NCBI GenBank assembly: GCA_021234155.1
Contig: JAJEKV010000001.1
Span: 18,061,382-18,125,381, forward strand
Source of the DNA: Isoetes taiwanensis
Taxonomy: Eukaryota; Streptophyta; Lycopodiopsida; Isoetales; Isoetaceae
Direction: 5' to 3'
Length of the DNA: 64,000 bases
Shown here: in pieces, positions 33,255 to 43,230 of the stretch
How the letters are laid out: each line of letters starts with the position of its first letter
Numbering within the stretch: position 1 is the first letter of the stretch
The notes under the pieces: model-generated
The model's input: the letters and a program-made list of their open reading frames with translations, nothing else
Told to the model about the DNA's origin: nothing
Databases searched by the model: none
Made by a program: the position numbers and the translations under genes

Positions 33255-33830
33255 AGCAAGTTGGCTGTTATGAGCCGCAGATCTGGCCAGGGATAAAATC
33301 TGATATTGCTCATTAAGAATGACACCAGCCCCTTCCAAATCTGCAATAATGGAATCAAATTTTTCCAAATAATCTGTCAGATTATCTTTTTCATACAATT
33401 TCAACCTCCTGAGTTGTTTCTCCAGAACATCTATCTGTGATGAAGTCTTGACTTCATATTGACTCACCAGATACTCCCACATTTCTTTTGGACTCATGCC
33501 TCTCAATTTTAGCTTGATAGCAGTTCCAACTTTGCTTGTGATAATGGCCTGTGCTTCCATTACCTTTAATTCATCAACAGATCCAGAGGTTAGTTTAGAA
33601 ACTACACTTGTTGTTTTACCTCCACTTCCATCTGTTTTTTACTCTTGAACAGTGCTCTCACTTGATTCTGCCACAGACGTTGCCACTTTTGCATTCTCTC
33701 CTTCAATCAAATGCCACAAGTTCTCAAACTCCAGAACCTGCCTTATTCCATGTTTCCAAATCTGAAAGCCATTATCACCCTTGAAGACATCAATGGATGA
33801 CAGTAAATTAGCACCAAAACGAGTAGACAT
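33255..33830 (-). pseudogene. Inner Copia gag
   Basis: It starts MSTRFGANLLSSIDVFKG 13 bases after the primer site, then FQIWKHGIRQVLEFENLW. A single TAA near 33640 interrupts the frame. After that the typical Copia gag helices continue (ITSKVGTAIKLKLRGM, MWEYLVSQYEVKTSSQ, LKLYEKDNLTDYLEKFD). It ends in a frameshift just before the zinc knuckles. Confidence 0.88.
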
Positions 33831-33842
33831 TTTTAGTATGAG

Positions 33843-33854
33843 GCTCTGATACCA
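33843..33854 (-). promoter_or_regulatory. Primer-binding site of the inner Copia
   Basis: On the minus strand TGGTATCAGAGC, complementary to initiator Met-tRNA, directly inside the 5' LTR. Confidence 0.93.
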
Positions 33855-33855
33855 A

Positions 33856-34442
33856 TGAAGGAAAAATTCTAGACAATTATGCTTCTAACTTCTTGATTCT
33901 ACTTAGAAACGACCAAGGAATACATAGTCACTATAATTTCAATTTTATCAATGACCATAGACTGCTACAGTAAAAACACTATTCATTTGGTATGGCTTCG
34001 AATACTGTAGCAATCAACAATTGATCCCCGAGAGCCCAAGCTTCATTGATAATATCTGATCGGCAATTAACAATCCAAGAGCCTTTGCTTAGATGAATTC
34101 TCCTTGTATTTATACTGATCAATCCAGCTCATGTCGGACCGATCTCTGAGTTGTCGGACCGATTGCTCAGCTGATCCGGAAAGGCCCAATATGGCACCAT
34201 CCGATTGCTTTATATAATAAGCAATATCCTTCAAGAATAGAACCTCCAAATATAACTTAACCTTTTTCGCATGGTTAAATCAAACCTTTAGAGATATTCA
34301 GCTCACCCTTCAAAACCTTAGCTTATGCAACGAGTTTAAAGGTTTGATTCTCCAAATGGTTCGTCTAAGGATTATGATCTTATCTTAGATCATATGCTAC
34401 ACCATTGCATCAATATTACATGATCTCCCTTCTTTTCTCACA
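33856..34442 (-). repeat. 5' LTR of the inner Copia (587 bp)
   Basis: Partner of 28809-29395. On the minus strand it begins TGTGAGAAAAGAAGG and ends ...TTCA next to the primer-binding site. Confidence 0.95.
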
Positions 34443-34447
34443 ACAAA
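34443..34447. repeat. Target-site duplication of the inner Copia (right)
   Basis: ACAAA, matching 28804-28808. Confidence 0.85.
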
Positions 34448-34479
34448 TCATGGAAAAGAAGTCAAAGATGCCACCATAG

Positions 34480-34760
34480 ATGCCACCAAAGGATGTTCAG
34501 AAAGAGAGTATTTTCGCACATACACAAGAGTACTGATGAAAGAGCTCTACTGTAAAGATCTACCAGTTACGTTGAGATGGCCGAGTTGGTCTAAGATGCC
34601 AGATTCAGGATCTGGTCCGAAAGGACATGGGTTCAAATCCCATTCTATGGCATAGCACACAAGACCTCAGCTCCAAAGATGCATAACATGCATGCATCTT
34701 AGCAATCCATTATCATGCAAAATGCATGCATCTTAACAATCCATTATCATGCAAAAGAAG
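34480..34760. repeat. Second copy of the tRNA-Leu-bearing segment
   Basis: It matches 28048-28213 (leader plus tRNA) and then 28735-28800 (ATGGCATAGCACACAAGA...CATGCATGCATCTTAG). The 28218-28730 spacer of the first copy is absent. An ATGCATGCATCTTA-CAATCCATTATCATGC element is tandemly doubled at the end. The two copies were adjacent before the inner Copia inserted between them. Confidence 0.75.
34571..34650 (+). tRNA. tRNA-Leu(CAG)-like gene with broken acceptor stem
   Basis: GATGGCCGAGTTGGTCTAAG (D arm), anticodon stem CCAGA/TCTGG with loop TTCAGGA giving anticodon CAG, variable arm GGTCCGAAAGGAC, and a perfect T stem ATGGG/CCCAT with loop TTCAAAT. The 5' acceptor strand GTTGAGA has no proper partner (TCTATGG), because the sequence there switches to the GGCATAGCACAC segment. 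It is a paralogue of 28138-28217 with a different anticodon. Probably non-functional. Confidence 0.6.
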
Positions 34761-34810
34761 TCAAAGATGCTAATCTGCCACCAAAGGATGTTTGGAAAGA
34801 GAATAATTTC

Positions 34811-36037
34811 AGGAAATAAGAAGGAAATTGGATGACAGATCAGTGATCATATTTAGTGGGATATGATGATAACTCAAAGGGATACAGAATGTACAATCCC
34901 TTAAGGAAAAACATTATAGTGAGTAGGGATGTGAGCTTTGTTGAAAATATATTATACAGACCTAAGAAAGAAACGGAGGAAGGAAAGCAGAATGCAAACA
35001 CTGACATGAACACTATGATGAATGAGCAGGTTGACACAATAGAAAATATAGACAAAAGTCTTGATTCTGATACAGAATCAGAAGAAGAAGAAGAAGAAGC
35101 AAATATGAATGAACAGGAAGCAGACACAAATACATTTGAATCTCCAGAGACAAATACTGAGTGTCAGGAAATGATTGAAAGCATAAAGACAAAAAGGAGA
35201 AAACCAGAAGGGGAAAGGCTTAGGGAAGAATTAAACTTGGATATAACAGAATATGGAAGAAAAACAGATGGCAGAAGCAATAGACTGGAAATCAGAAATT
35301 AAATGTTGATGAGGCTTTAATGATAATGCAAGCAGGAGCAGAAAACTTTGAGAAAGCAATAAATGGTATTGAAGGGCATAAATGTAAACAAGCTATGATA
35401 GAAGAAATGGAGTCTTTTGATAGGACCTGCACATATGATCTGGTGGATTTGCCAAAGGGAAAACATTCAATAGGCAACAAATGGGTTTATAAACTTAAAG
35501 TAAATTCTGATGGCACTCCCAAATATAAGGCAAGATTAGTAGCTCAAGGGTATTCACAAAGAAAAGGAATTGACTTCGAAGAAACATACTCACCAGTGCT
35601 TAAGTTGGTTAGCATTAGAACGATTATTGCAATATCTAATGCTCTAAATTTGGATTTACATCACATGGATATGTGTACAGCTTTTTTAAATGCAGTCTAA
35701 AGGAAGAAGTATACATGAATCAAGCTCAGGGCTTTGAGAAGGGAATTGGAAAAGCATGGAAATTAAAAAAGGCTGTTTATAGCCCAAGGCAATCACCTAG
35801 GGAATGGTATGCTTGCATAAATGAATTATTGAAGGAGCAGGGGTTTACAAAGTTGACAAATGATGGAAATGTATATATTCTAAGGAAGCAGGAGAATTTT
35901 TGCATTATGGCAATATATGTTGATGATTGCATATTGGCTTCAAATAATACAAAGTTTATGGAGGAATGTAAAGAATTGATGAAAGGAAGATACAAAATGA
36001 CAGACCTTGGTGAGCTGTCACAATTTCTTGGAGGAGC
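34811..36037 (+). pseudogene. Outer Copia: integrase tail, linker and reverse transcriptase, interrupted by LINE
   Basis: It continues the 27889-28047 integrase frame. EIRRKLDDRSVI and YDDNSKGYRMYNPLRKNI are followed by an acidic linker (34970-35290) and RT motifs NKWVYKLKVNSDGTPKYKAR, SPVLKLVSIRTIIAIS, LHHMDMCTAFLNA, QSPREWYACINELLKEQGF, MAIYVDDCILASNN and KMTDLGELSQFLG. Frameshifts occur near 34850, 35305 and 35695. The frame stops at 36037 where the poly-T of the LINE begins. It is clearly a different subfamily from the inner Copia. Confidence 0.9.
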
Positions 36038-36410
36038 ATTTTTTTTTTTTTTTTTTTTTTTTTTTAGGGCAAGGTTGTTTTTATATTGCATCTAAGAAAG
36101 ATGCATCAGAGGGTATATCATAAAAGACATACCTAATAAGTTCATGATACTATATGGCCAAAACTCATGGTCCATAAAAGGATTCATGATGCCAAAAAAA
36201 GTTGCATGGTCCTTGTAAAAGGGATCCATGAACCATAATAAAACAGCCAGAACAATAAACTGTTTAAACAAAATAGTGTAGCAGTCAGAAAGAAAAGAGT
36301 TCTCTTTAGGCCTGTTTTCAAGTTCAATCTCCATCCACTAGATCCTGCATAGTAATATCAGCAACTCTACTGTTTCCCAAGATGGTAAGAAGAGTATCCA
36401 GTACACAGGT

Positions 36411-36710
36411 CTAGAAATTGGTGAAGTCAAGAAGCAGCAGCACATGAGCCTCCCTTTTCTGCTGCCATTTGTGATAAAGATTGGTAAAGTGAGGTTTAAG
36501 ACTGTTGTACCTCCATACCTCAGCCCGTTTCAACACCTTTTTAATAGCTTTAGCATGTATAACCTCTTGCTTCAGTTGGACCAGCCTCTCTTCGAGTTCA
36601 GTCCGAGACAGTTGTGATTCCTCCTCATCCGAATCTGCAGCAACTCCCATTGCTCGATCCATACTCCCAACTCTATAGAGTCTCCTCTGTGCATCTGTGC
36701 AAGACATCAT
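36411..36710 (-). CDS. Small third ORF downstream of LINE ORF2, hypothetical coiled-coil protein
   Basis: A 99-residue frame starts 30 bases after the ORF2 stop. A middle section, EEESQLSRTELEERLVQLKQ followed by EVIHAKAIKKVLKRAEVW, has heptad character and looks like a coiled coil; the end is basic and hydrophobic. Plant L1 elements normally have two ORFs, so this may be a genuine accessory frame, a 3' UTR open by chance, or a relic of a longer ORF2. No family recognised. Confidence 0.35.
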   Translation of the reverse strand: MMSCTDAQRRLYRVGSMDRAMGVAADSDEEESQLSRTELEERLVQLKQEVIHAKAIKKVLKRAEVWRYNSLKPHFTNLYHKWQQKREAHVLLLLDFTNF

Positions 36711-36739
36711 CTGAAATGGTTAGATTAGTTAGAAAGAAA

Positions 36740-39700
36740 TCATATAATCCATAGAATTTCCTCCCTATGAGCTATGGCTGTGATTTGGATGATATCAACA
36801 AAAGCTCTCTTAAGCCAAAAGATGGAAGGGGGCTGATCATTAATAACAACCCTATTTCTGTGTAACCAGACCATCCAGCAGCTCAAAGTTCTTGTGGTAC
36901 TTTCCAATCTGTCCTTAGTATCCCAAAAACTTAACAGATTTTGATCTGTAGGGGCTCCTTTGTTAATCTGGGCAGACCAACTCCAAAACTCAGTCAACCA
37001 TGGACATGTAAAGACATGGTTTGAAGTTTCCACCTGGCCACACTGAGGAGACAAATTAGACACAGGCCTATCAAATTTTGCTCTTTTCTGATTTGTTTGC
37101 AAACTCTGGTGAACAGCCAGCCACCTAAAAGCTTTGATTTTATTAGCATAATAGCTTGACCATCCTTGGGCACATATTTCTACAAGTTTGTCTTCATTGC
37201 ACTGCCATAAAGGGCCAGCCTTGGAGAGTTTATATGGTACCAGAGCCTTATAGATTTCTCTGACAGAATACCATTCTTTGTTATTCAAATGCCATGTACT
37301 TGAATTTTTACTGAACTCATCATATCCCTCTATTCTACTTATAACTATCCTGAATATTTCTTTGTCTAGCTCTGATCCCTTTGTTTTCTCTGCTAATTCC
37401 TCCCAAGTCATCCATCTTTCCTGCACCCTCAGATCCTCAAAAGTTCTAATGCCACTATTATGCCACTGCATGTATTTTTGCGGGTGTTTCAATGCAAGAC
37501 AACCTATGTTTTCTGGTGCAAAGTAAGGGTGCCAAAAGAAATGCAAATCTTTGCTTGTAGCATCAATATTAGGGGGTCTATAACACAAGGATGCATTATT
37601 CCAGGCCTCCAGCATTCTTTTAATAATACTAGAGGTCCCCGGGCATGGGGATAGCTGGAAGAAGGCTGAGTCTGGAAGTTGATGCTTTAGGGTATGACTT
37701 CCTACAAGGAAGGATTCCTGAATCCAGAATTTCATGAGTTGTAAAGCAGGGGATGGCCTTGTGGCATAAATAGCTTTCCATACCATTTTAGCTGCTAATG
37801 CCTGAGCTTGAATGAACATGTCCTTACAACCCATACCACCATCTTTTTTAGGTTTTATTAGATCTGCCCATGCCACTTTATGAGAACCTTGCCATATGAA
37901 TTTCCTAATTGCAGCCTCCATTTTACTATAAGAGTTTTTGTCTCCAACAATTGCAGACGAGAAGTACACATGTGTACTACTTATGACAGCATTAGCAATT
38001 TCAATTCTACCTGCCAATGATAATGAGGAGGTGTACATGGATAACTTTCTCTTAATTCTGGTCACAATTGGTTCCCACAGGCCTTGTAGAGAACTGTTAA
38101 TTGATAAAGGAATTCCCAGAATACTTGTGGCAGAATTTGCTTTTAAAATTTTGATCCCTTGTAGCATTGTATCCTGAGAGTCATAAATTATTGCACTCTT
38201 GTTTTTGTTCAGTCTGACACCTGCAGCATCTCCAAATTCATCCATAGCAGCCAAAAAATTTTCTAGGCTCTTCCCCTCTTTTTCTGGTTTAGCTGCTAAT
38301 GCCTGAGCTTGAATGAACATGTCCTTACAACCCATACCACCATCTTTTTTAGGTTTTATTAGATCTGCCCATGCCACTTTATGAGAACCTTGCCATATGA
38401 ATTTCCTAATTGCAGCCTCCATTTTACTATAAGAGTTTTTGTCTCCAACAATTGCAGACGAGAAGTACACATGTGTACTACTTATGACAGCATTAGCAAT
38501 TTCAATTCTACCTGCCAATGATAATGAGGAGGTGTACATGGATAACTTTCTCTTAATTCTGGTCACAATTGGTTCCCACAGGCCTTGTAGAGAACTGTTA
38601 ATTGATAAAGGAATTCCCAGAATACTTGTGGCAGAATTTGCTCTTAAAATTTTGATCCCTTGTAGCATTGTATCCTGAGAGTCATAAATTATTGCACTCT
38701 TGTTTTTGTTCAGTCTGACACCTGCAGCATCTCCAAATTCATCCATAGCAGCCAAAAAATTTTCTAGGCTCTTCCCCTCTTTTTCCAGAAAAACAAAAGT
38801 ATCATCTGCATATTGCATCATTGTGAAAAAACCTTTATTGTCTGGGAGCTGAAGACTCTTGATATATCCCTGAAGTTGCAGTTGCATAGCTTTCCTGGTC
38901 ACCATCTCAGCTACAATGAGAAACAGGTAAGGGGCCAAAGGGCACCCTTGCCTGACCCCTCTTTGACATTTAAATAACTTGGTAGGTGTGCCATTGACAA
39001 TTAATGCTGATGCAGAGTTAACATTGAAACTCCATACCTTTTTGTAGACACTGCTAGGAAGTCCAATATGTGTCATAGCTTTCTCTAAGAACTGCCAGCT
39101 TATTGTATCATATGCTCTTTTGAAATCCAGCTTGAGCAGCATACAATTTTGTCCCGATCTGTTGTTCCAGTGCAATCCTTCAGCAGCTCCAATATAATTT
39201 TCCAATATATTCCTCTGAGGTAAGAAAGCTGATTGGCAAGGATTGATTGTTGAGTGCAGAAACATTTTTAATCTATTTGCCAATATCTTTGCCAGGACCT
39301 TGTAACTTGTGTTTGTCAGAGAAATTGGTCTCCAATCCCCAATACCTTTTGGACAATCCACCTTTGGAATAAGTGTTATGTGGCCAGCATTTATTGCTGG
39401 GTTAAGACTAGTGGCCTTCCAAGCACCTTGAAAGAAAGTTATCAGGTCATCTTTCATAATTTCCCAAAATTCTACATAAAACTCGGGCTGGAATCCATCT
39501 GGTCCAGGGCTCTTTCCAGCAGCCATGGATTTAAGAGTCTCCCAAATTTCTTTCTCTTGTGGAATTGCTAGTAGTTCATCATCCTTTAATTCCTCCTTAG
39601 CTTTAGGAATATTCTGGAAAAAGTTCCCAATAACCTGCTCATCTACATGATAACTCTGAAACATGTTCCTATATTCTTCATGGAAAAACTCTTCTATTTC

Positions 39701-40904
39701 CTTTTGATCTTCAATAATTTTACCATTATCATCATTCACTCTCACAATACCATTGTTGAGGATTCTACTTTTGGCTGCCCTGAAGAAGAAGGCTGAACTT
39801 CCCTTATCCATACCATTGATGTATAAACATCTACTTCTCACAGCAAGAGATTTAGCCTCTCTCTCTTCTATGACCTTTACCTTTTTCTCAAGCTCCTCCT
39901 CTTCTTGCTGTACCTGCTTGTTGTTCTTATCCTGAAAAAGTTTTTTCCTGATTTCACTGATCTTAAGATAAATATCATTCTTTTCTTTCCTCTTCTCCTT
40001 AATCCAATCCCTGCCCCATTTTTTGATCCAACCTTTAAACAACCTCAGCCTTATAGTAAAAGCTTTCATGGACTCAGTTTTTGGTAGAGGAGGCAAGGAA
40101 CTATAGAAAGCCTTGAATTCATCACAGAACTTTTTACACTTCAATAGCTCTGTGTTAAATTTAAATGGGATGTTCTGACCACCCTTGCATGCATCAATTT
40201 TGTCATCCAAATATTGTGGAAGATGGTCCGAGATTGAATTCCCTGTGTCACCAGTGACTACCATATTATCCCATTTGAGCAGAGATTTATTACAAAGATA
40301 AAATCTATCAAGTAAACAATAGATTCTCTCATCCCCCTTTCTTTTATTACTCCAGGAATATGTTTGAGATGAGGATGGAGGGATATATATACATTCAGTC
40401 ATTAGCAGATCCCAAGCATCCCTTTCTTTCTTTGACATATTTAATTTTTTCCCCAACTTTTGATCCCATTGTGGAGTGTTGTTGAAGTCCCCTGCTATCA
40501 AGTAATTTTCCACTTGGTTACCATCAATCCACTGTTTTATTTGTACCCACTGATCAGCCCTTTCACTTGGTTCAGTAGATGCATAGACATTGAAAATTCC
40601 AACCTTTTCTGCACCTTTCTCGAGGCGCTTTCATGGTCCATGCTTTTGAACTATGTGTAAATTTCTGACAGCAACTAAATCCTTTCCAAACCATACAAAC
40701 ACCACCCTTGGTTCCATCTGCAGTGGCATATATAGAGTCACCATTGGGAATGATCCAAGCCCCCAAGTGTTGGGATTCAAAACTTGGAAGTCTATGTTCC
40801 CGCAATAGAATAATGTCAGCCTTCATCTCCTTAAGAGCAATGAGTGCCCTTTTTCTTTTGAGGGGGCCCTTTATCCCCCTCATATTCCAAGTAACAATCC
40901 TCAT
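36740..40904 (-). CDS. LINE ORF2: endonuclease and reverse transcriptase (one frameshift, internal duplication)
   Basis: The N-terminus (40904-40572) is an APE-type endonuclease: MRIVTWNMRGIKG, ADIILLREHRLPS, GGVCMVWKG. A single-base frameshift near 40615 separates it from the main 1257-codon frame, which continues with LIAGDFNNTPQWDQK and SISDHLPQ. RT follows: AGKSPGPDGFQPEFYVEFW, ITLIPKVDCPKGIGDWRPIS, LKLDFKRAYDTISWQFLE, RGVRQGCPLAPYLF and the active site MMQYADDTFVF. After RT, a 167-codon segment is repeated head to tail in frame (37787-38787). The C-terminus has a zf-RVT-like FRWLAVHQSLQTN...QCGQVETSNHVFTCPW region. It overlaps ORF1 by one base in TAATG, which suggests translation by re-initiation. 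Confidence 0.93.
37787..38787 (-). repeat. In-frame 501-bp tandem duplication within LINE ORF2
   Basis: Copies 37787-38287 and 38288-38787 align with an offset of exactly 501 bases and only one visible difference (TTTTAAAATT versus TCTTAAAATT, a Lys/Arg change). The unit is 167 codons, so the frame is kept. The encoded block runs from EKEGKSLENFLAAMDEFG to FIQAQALAAK, just after the YADD box. Confidence 0.95.
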
Positions 40905-43135
40905 TAAGCAGGGTACTTTATTCTTGCCTGAGACCTTAAGTTAAAGGCCGGGCTATTGGCTGAGAAATGGACCTTTTTGCTGCCTTTCTTGGTCATAGGA
41001 GTATAGAACATCTCAAGTTCATCCTTCTTAGCATTTGATTCCTCCATTTTGTGATCAATTGGGCTTATTGGGTTTGATCCCAGGCCATTTGATGTTTTAG
41101 TCAACACTACCCGGCCTTCTAGACTTATTAGTCCACTAGATTTCTCCAGTCCTAGGCTAGAAGGTGTTATAGGCCTGTGCTCAAACTGATCCACTTCACC
41201 CTGGCCTTTGATAGGACTTATAGGGATTAAAGTAGAGCCAGTCATGTTTGAATCATCATCTTGTTCATTCCCTTCTCCAATCTTCTCAGTATCTGTGGGC
41301 AGATATTCCATTGGGGATCTAGTGTAGAATTTGAACTTGCTGCCATCCACTAGATTTGCTGGGGTTGAAAATTCAGTTGGGGTAGCAGGAACCCTCTCCC
41401 CATTTTCAATTTCTTGTTCTCTTTCCATTATGTCTAAAAGAACATCACACAGTTCAGGGCTTTCTGTAATTTTTCCTGGAGTAGAAAAATTAATGTTTTT
41501 TGGTGTTACTTCTTCATGAGCATGAGAGCCTTCTCCTTTATGCAACATTGTACCACCAGTAGAAAGATCCGAGTCAGAGGACTCGGGATATGCATTGACT
41601 GGAGGAAATTCAGATTCCTGAATGGTAAGGGTGTTTTTCCTGAGTTGATGGGCAGGTGTGACCACCATTTCATTCTGTTGAAGATCTATTACCCCCTTAC
41701 CTCTATCACCAATCAGGTTCAAATCAGCAGGACTTATTAAGTCTTTGGATTTCTCCAATCCTTGGCCTGCTGGATTGTTGAGGACCTTGACTTGACTTGC
41801 CAATTTTGAATTCTTTTCCTTTTCCTTCCATTGTTTCCTGCTTGCTTTTTCATTGTTTTTTTGTTGTTGCTGCTCCACTAATTTTGATCTTGCTTTTTCC
41901 TTCCTTGCTTTTTTGTAGGCACTGCCATTCTTGTGTTGTCTTCTTTTCTTGGTTCCTGGAGTCCAATGATCATTCCTTTGTGTTGTTTCTCCCATGTTTT
42001 CAGAAATACCATTAGTGTTTTTCTGATCATATCCTTCTTGATTATTTCTGGGGTTGGATTTAGGTAAATCAGGCCTGACTTGCTTAAATCCCTTACATAC
42101 TCCTCCACCATGAAGTCTCAAACCACAGATATTGCAAGGACTTGGGAGGCCTTGCCAATTTACCTTTAGGCATTTCTGTTCTCCAAAAAAGTCTTGGTAT
42201 TGGACTGAGGATGGGATCGGGTTTAAGATGTTCAGTTGGATCCAGACCTTTGGTGCCCTTTCAGGGACTGACTCCCATCCAATGTATTCCCCAATTGAAG
42301 AGAATAACCTCTTAAAAATGTCCTCATGCCAATAAATTGGACTGAGGCCTTGAACAGAACAAGAGGCCGGGTGGTAGAGTTCATTGAGGTTCTGTGGGTC
42401 AAATTTTGCCTTCCACTTCTGAAAATAAAACTGGGTATTGGCTTTAAAAATGGTACCTTGTTTAAGGAGGAGTTGAACAGATTGTTCATTTCCACATTCA
42501 ACAACAAAGAAAGGAAAATCAAGCCAATACATCCCTGTTACCTCAATGTTCCTGTTTATTTTGCAAATTTCACTCCTTAGCATACTGAGCTTCACCCCCT
42601 CGTGCCTTATACACCCTATTACTGCCTTGGTTTCAAGCTGTTTAAGTCTATCAGGGACATAAACATGTTGGAGGGAAGGGATACCTTTGAATTCATGGCT
42701 GCTTCTCCTCTTGATCTTGTCGAGTTGGGCCCTCTGCTCTGCATTTATCTCGTCCAAAATCGGCTGCACCAAATGGGACTGCATTTGAATAGCTGGGATC
42801 GAACGTGACCTCGTCATCCGGCTTCCTTCCGCCATGCTCGGAATCAGCCAATCTCCACAGGTAAAGTAGGTATTTTTACTATTGTCAAGATTTTTTATCC
42901 CCTTTTCAGTCATACAACGTACCATTTCAATCATCTGGATCCTATTCTGACGTGACATCTGCCTGAAAAACATCATCATCTGACCCTCCATGTCCTTGTC
43001 ACTGCCCTCTATTCCAACTTTCCCCTGTCCCCCTGTTTCCTGTCCATCAACTGTTACATTCTCAACCAGGTCCCGAATCCCAATACTCGTGTTCCTCAGT
43101 TGGCCATCTGTTGGCCCCACATCTGTTTTGCACAT
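40904..43135 (-). CDS. LINE ORF1, nucleic-acid-binding protein
   Basis: An uninterrupted 743-residue frame. An N-terminal third has the fold-like pattern of plant L1 ORF1 (DUF4283-type; the YWLDFPFFVVECGNEQSVQ region and KWKAKFDPQNLNELYHP). One CCHC zinc knuckle follows, CNICGLRLHGGGVC. A long Lys/Glu/Asn-rich tail comes after it, with the charged stretch KNGSAYKKARKEKARSK. Role: binds LINE RNA in the ribonucleoprotein. The start codon follows about 80 bases of leader, and the stop TAA overlaps the ORF2 ATG. It is unusually intact next to the frameshifted ORF2. Domain names are from family knowledge, not a search. Confidence 0.85.
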   Translation of the reverse strand: MCKTDVGPTDGQLRNTSIGIRDLVENVTVDGQETGGQGKVGIEGSDKDMEGQMMMFFRQMSRQNRIQMIEMVRCMTEKGIKNLDNSKNTYFTCGDWLIPSMAEGSRMTRSRSIPAIQMQSHLVQPILDEINAEQRAQLDKIKRRSSHEFKGIPSLQHVYVPDRLKQLETKAVIGCIRHEGVKLSMLRSEICKINRNIEVTGMYWLDFPFFVVECGNEQSVQLLLKQGTIFKANTQFYFQKWKAKFDPQNLNELYHPASCSVQGLSPIYWHEDIFKRLFSSIGEYIGWESVPERAPKVWIQLNILNPIPSSVQYQDFFGEQKCLKVNWQGLPSPCNICGLRLHGGGVCKGFKQVRPDLPKSNPRNNQEGYDQKNTNGISENMGETTQRNDHWTPGTKKRRQHKNGSAYKKARKEKARSKLVEQQQQKNNEKASRKQWKEKEKNSKLASQVKVLNNPAGQGLEKSKDLISPADLNLIGDRGKGVIDLQQNEMVVTPAHQLRKNTLTIQESEFPPVNAYPESSDSDLSTGGTMLHKGEGSHAHEEVTPKNINFSTPGKITESPELCDVLLDIMEREQEIENGERVPATPTEFSTPANLVDGSKFKFYTRSPMEYLPTDTEKIGEGNEQDDDSNMTGSTLIPISPIKGQGEVDQFEHRPITPSSLGLEKSSGLISLEGRVVLTKTSNGLGSNPISPIDHKMEESNAKKDELEMFYTPMTKKGSKKVHFSANSPAFNLRSQARIKYPA

Positions 43136-43230
43136 CCTGTCCCCTTACCTTTTCCACGATCGCTTCACCAAGTGCCTAACCTAGCGCCATACCAAGAAAC
43201 CCCCCACATTGGACAACTCCGAAGAGCATT

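Larger units (their letters stand above)
28809..34442 (-). mobile_element. Complete Copia LTR retrotransposon with 5-bp target duplication
   Basis: 5634 bp with LTRs of 587 bp at 28809-29395 (3') and 33856-34442 (5'), TG...CA ends, a primer site at 33843-33854, a purine-rich tract next to the 3' LTR, and ACAAA duplications on both sides. The LTRs differ at only five positions, all C in the 3' LTR against T in the 5' LTR on the plus strand. Gag, protease, integrase, RT and RNase H appear in Copia order on the minus strand. The coding part has about two in-frame stops and several frameshifts, and a MITE sits inside RNase H. It inserted into the tRNA-Leu-bearing segment. Confidence 0.95.
36039..43215 (-). 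mobile_element. Nearly full-length L1-type LINE
   Basis: A run of 27 T (36039-36065) is the poly-A tail of a minus-strand LINE. Going 5' to 3' on the minus strand it carries a short leader, ORF1 (43135-40904), ORF2 (40904-36740), a third small frame and a 3' UTR. It interrupts the outer Copia RT on its 3' side. On its 5' side it abuts a second LINE fragment in opposite orientation. The flanks share AGCATTTT, but this may be chance. Confidence 0.93.

Noticed and set aside
36030-43230. AGCATTTT as the LINE target-site duplication
   Set aside because: The right-hand copy is part of the native RT codons of the second LINE (SILDN) and the left one is Copia, so the match is likely chance.
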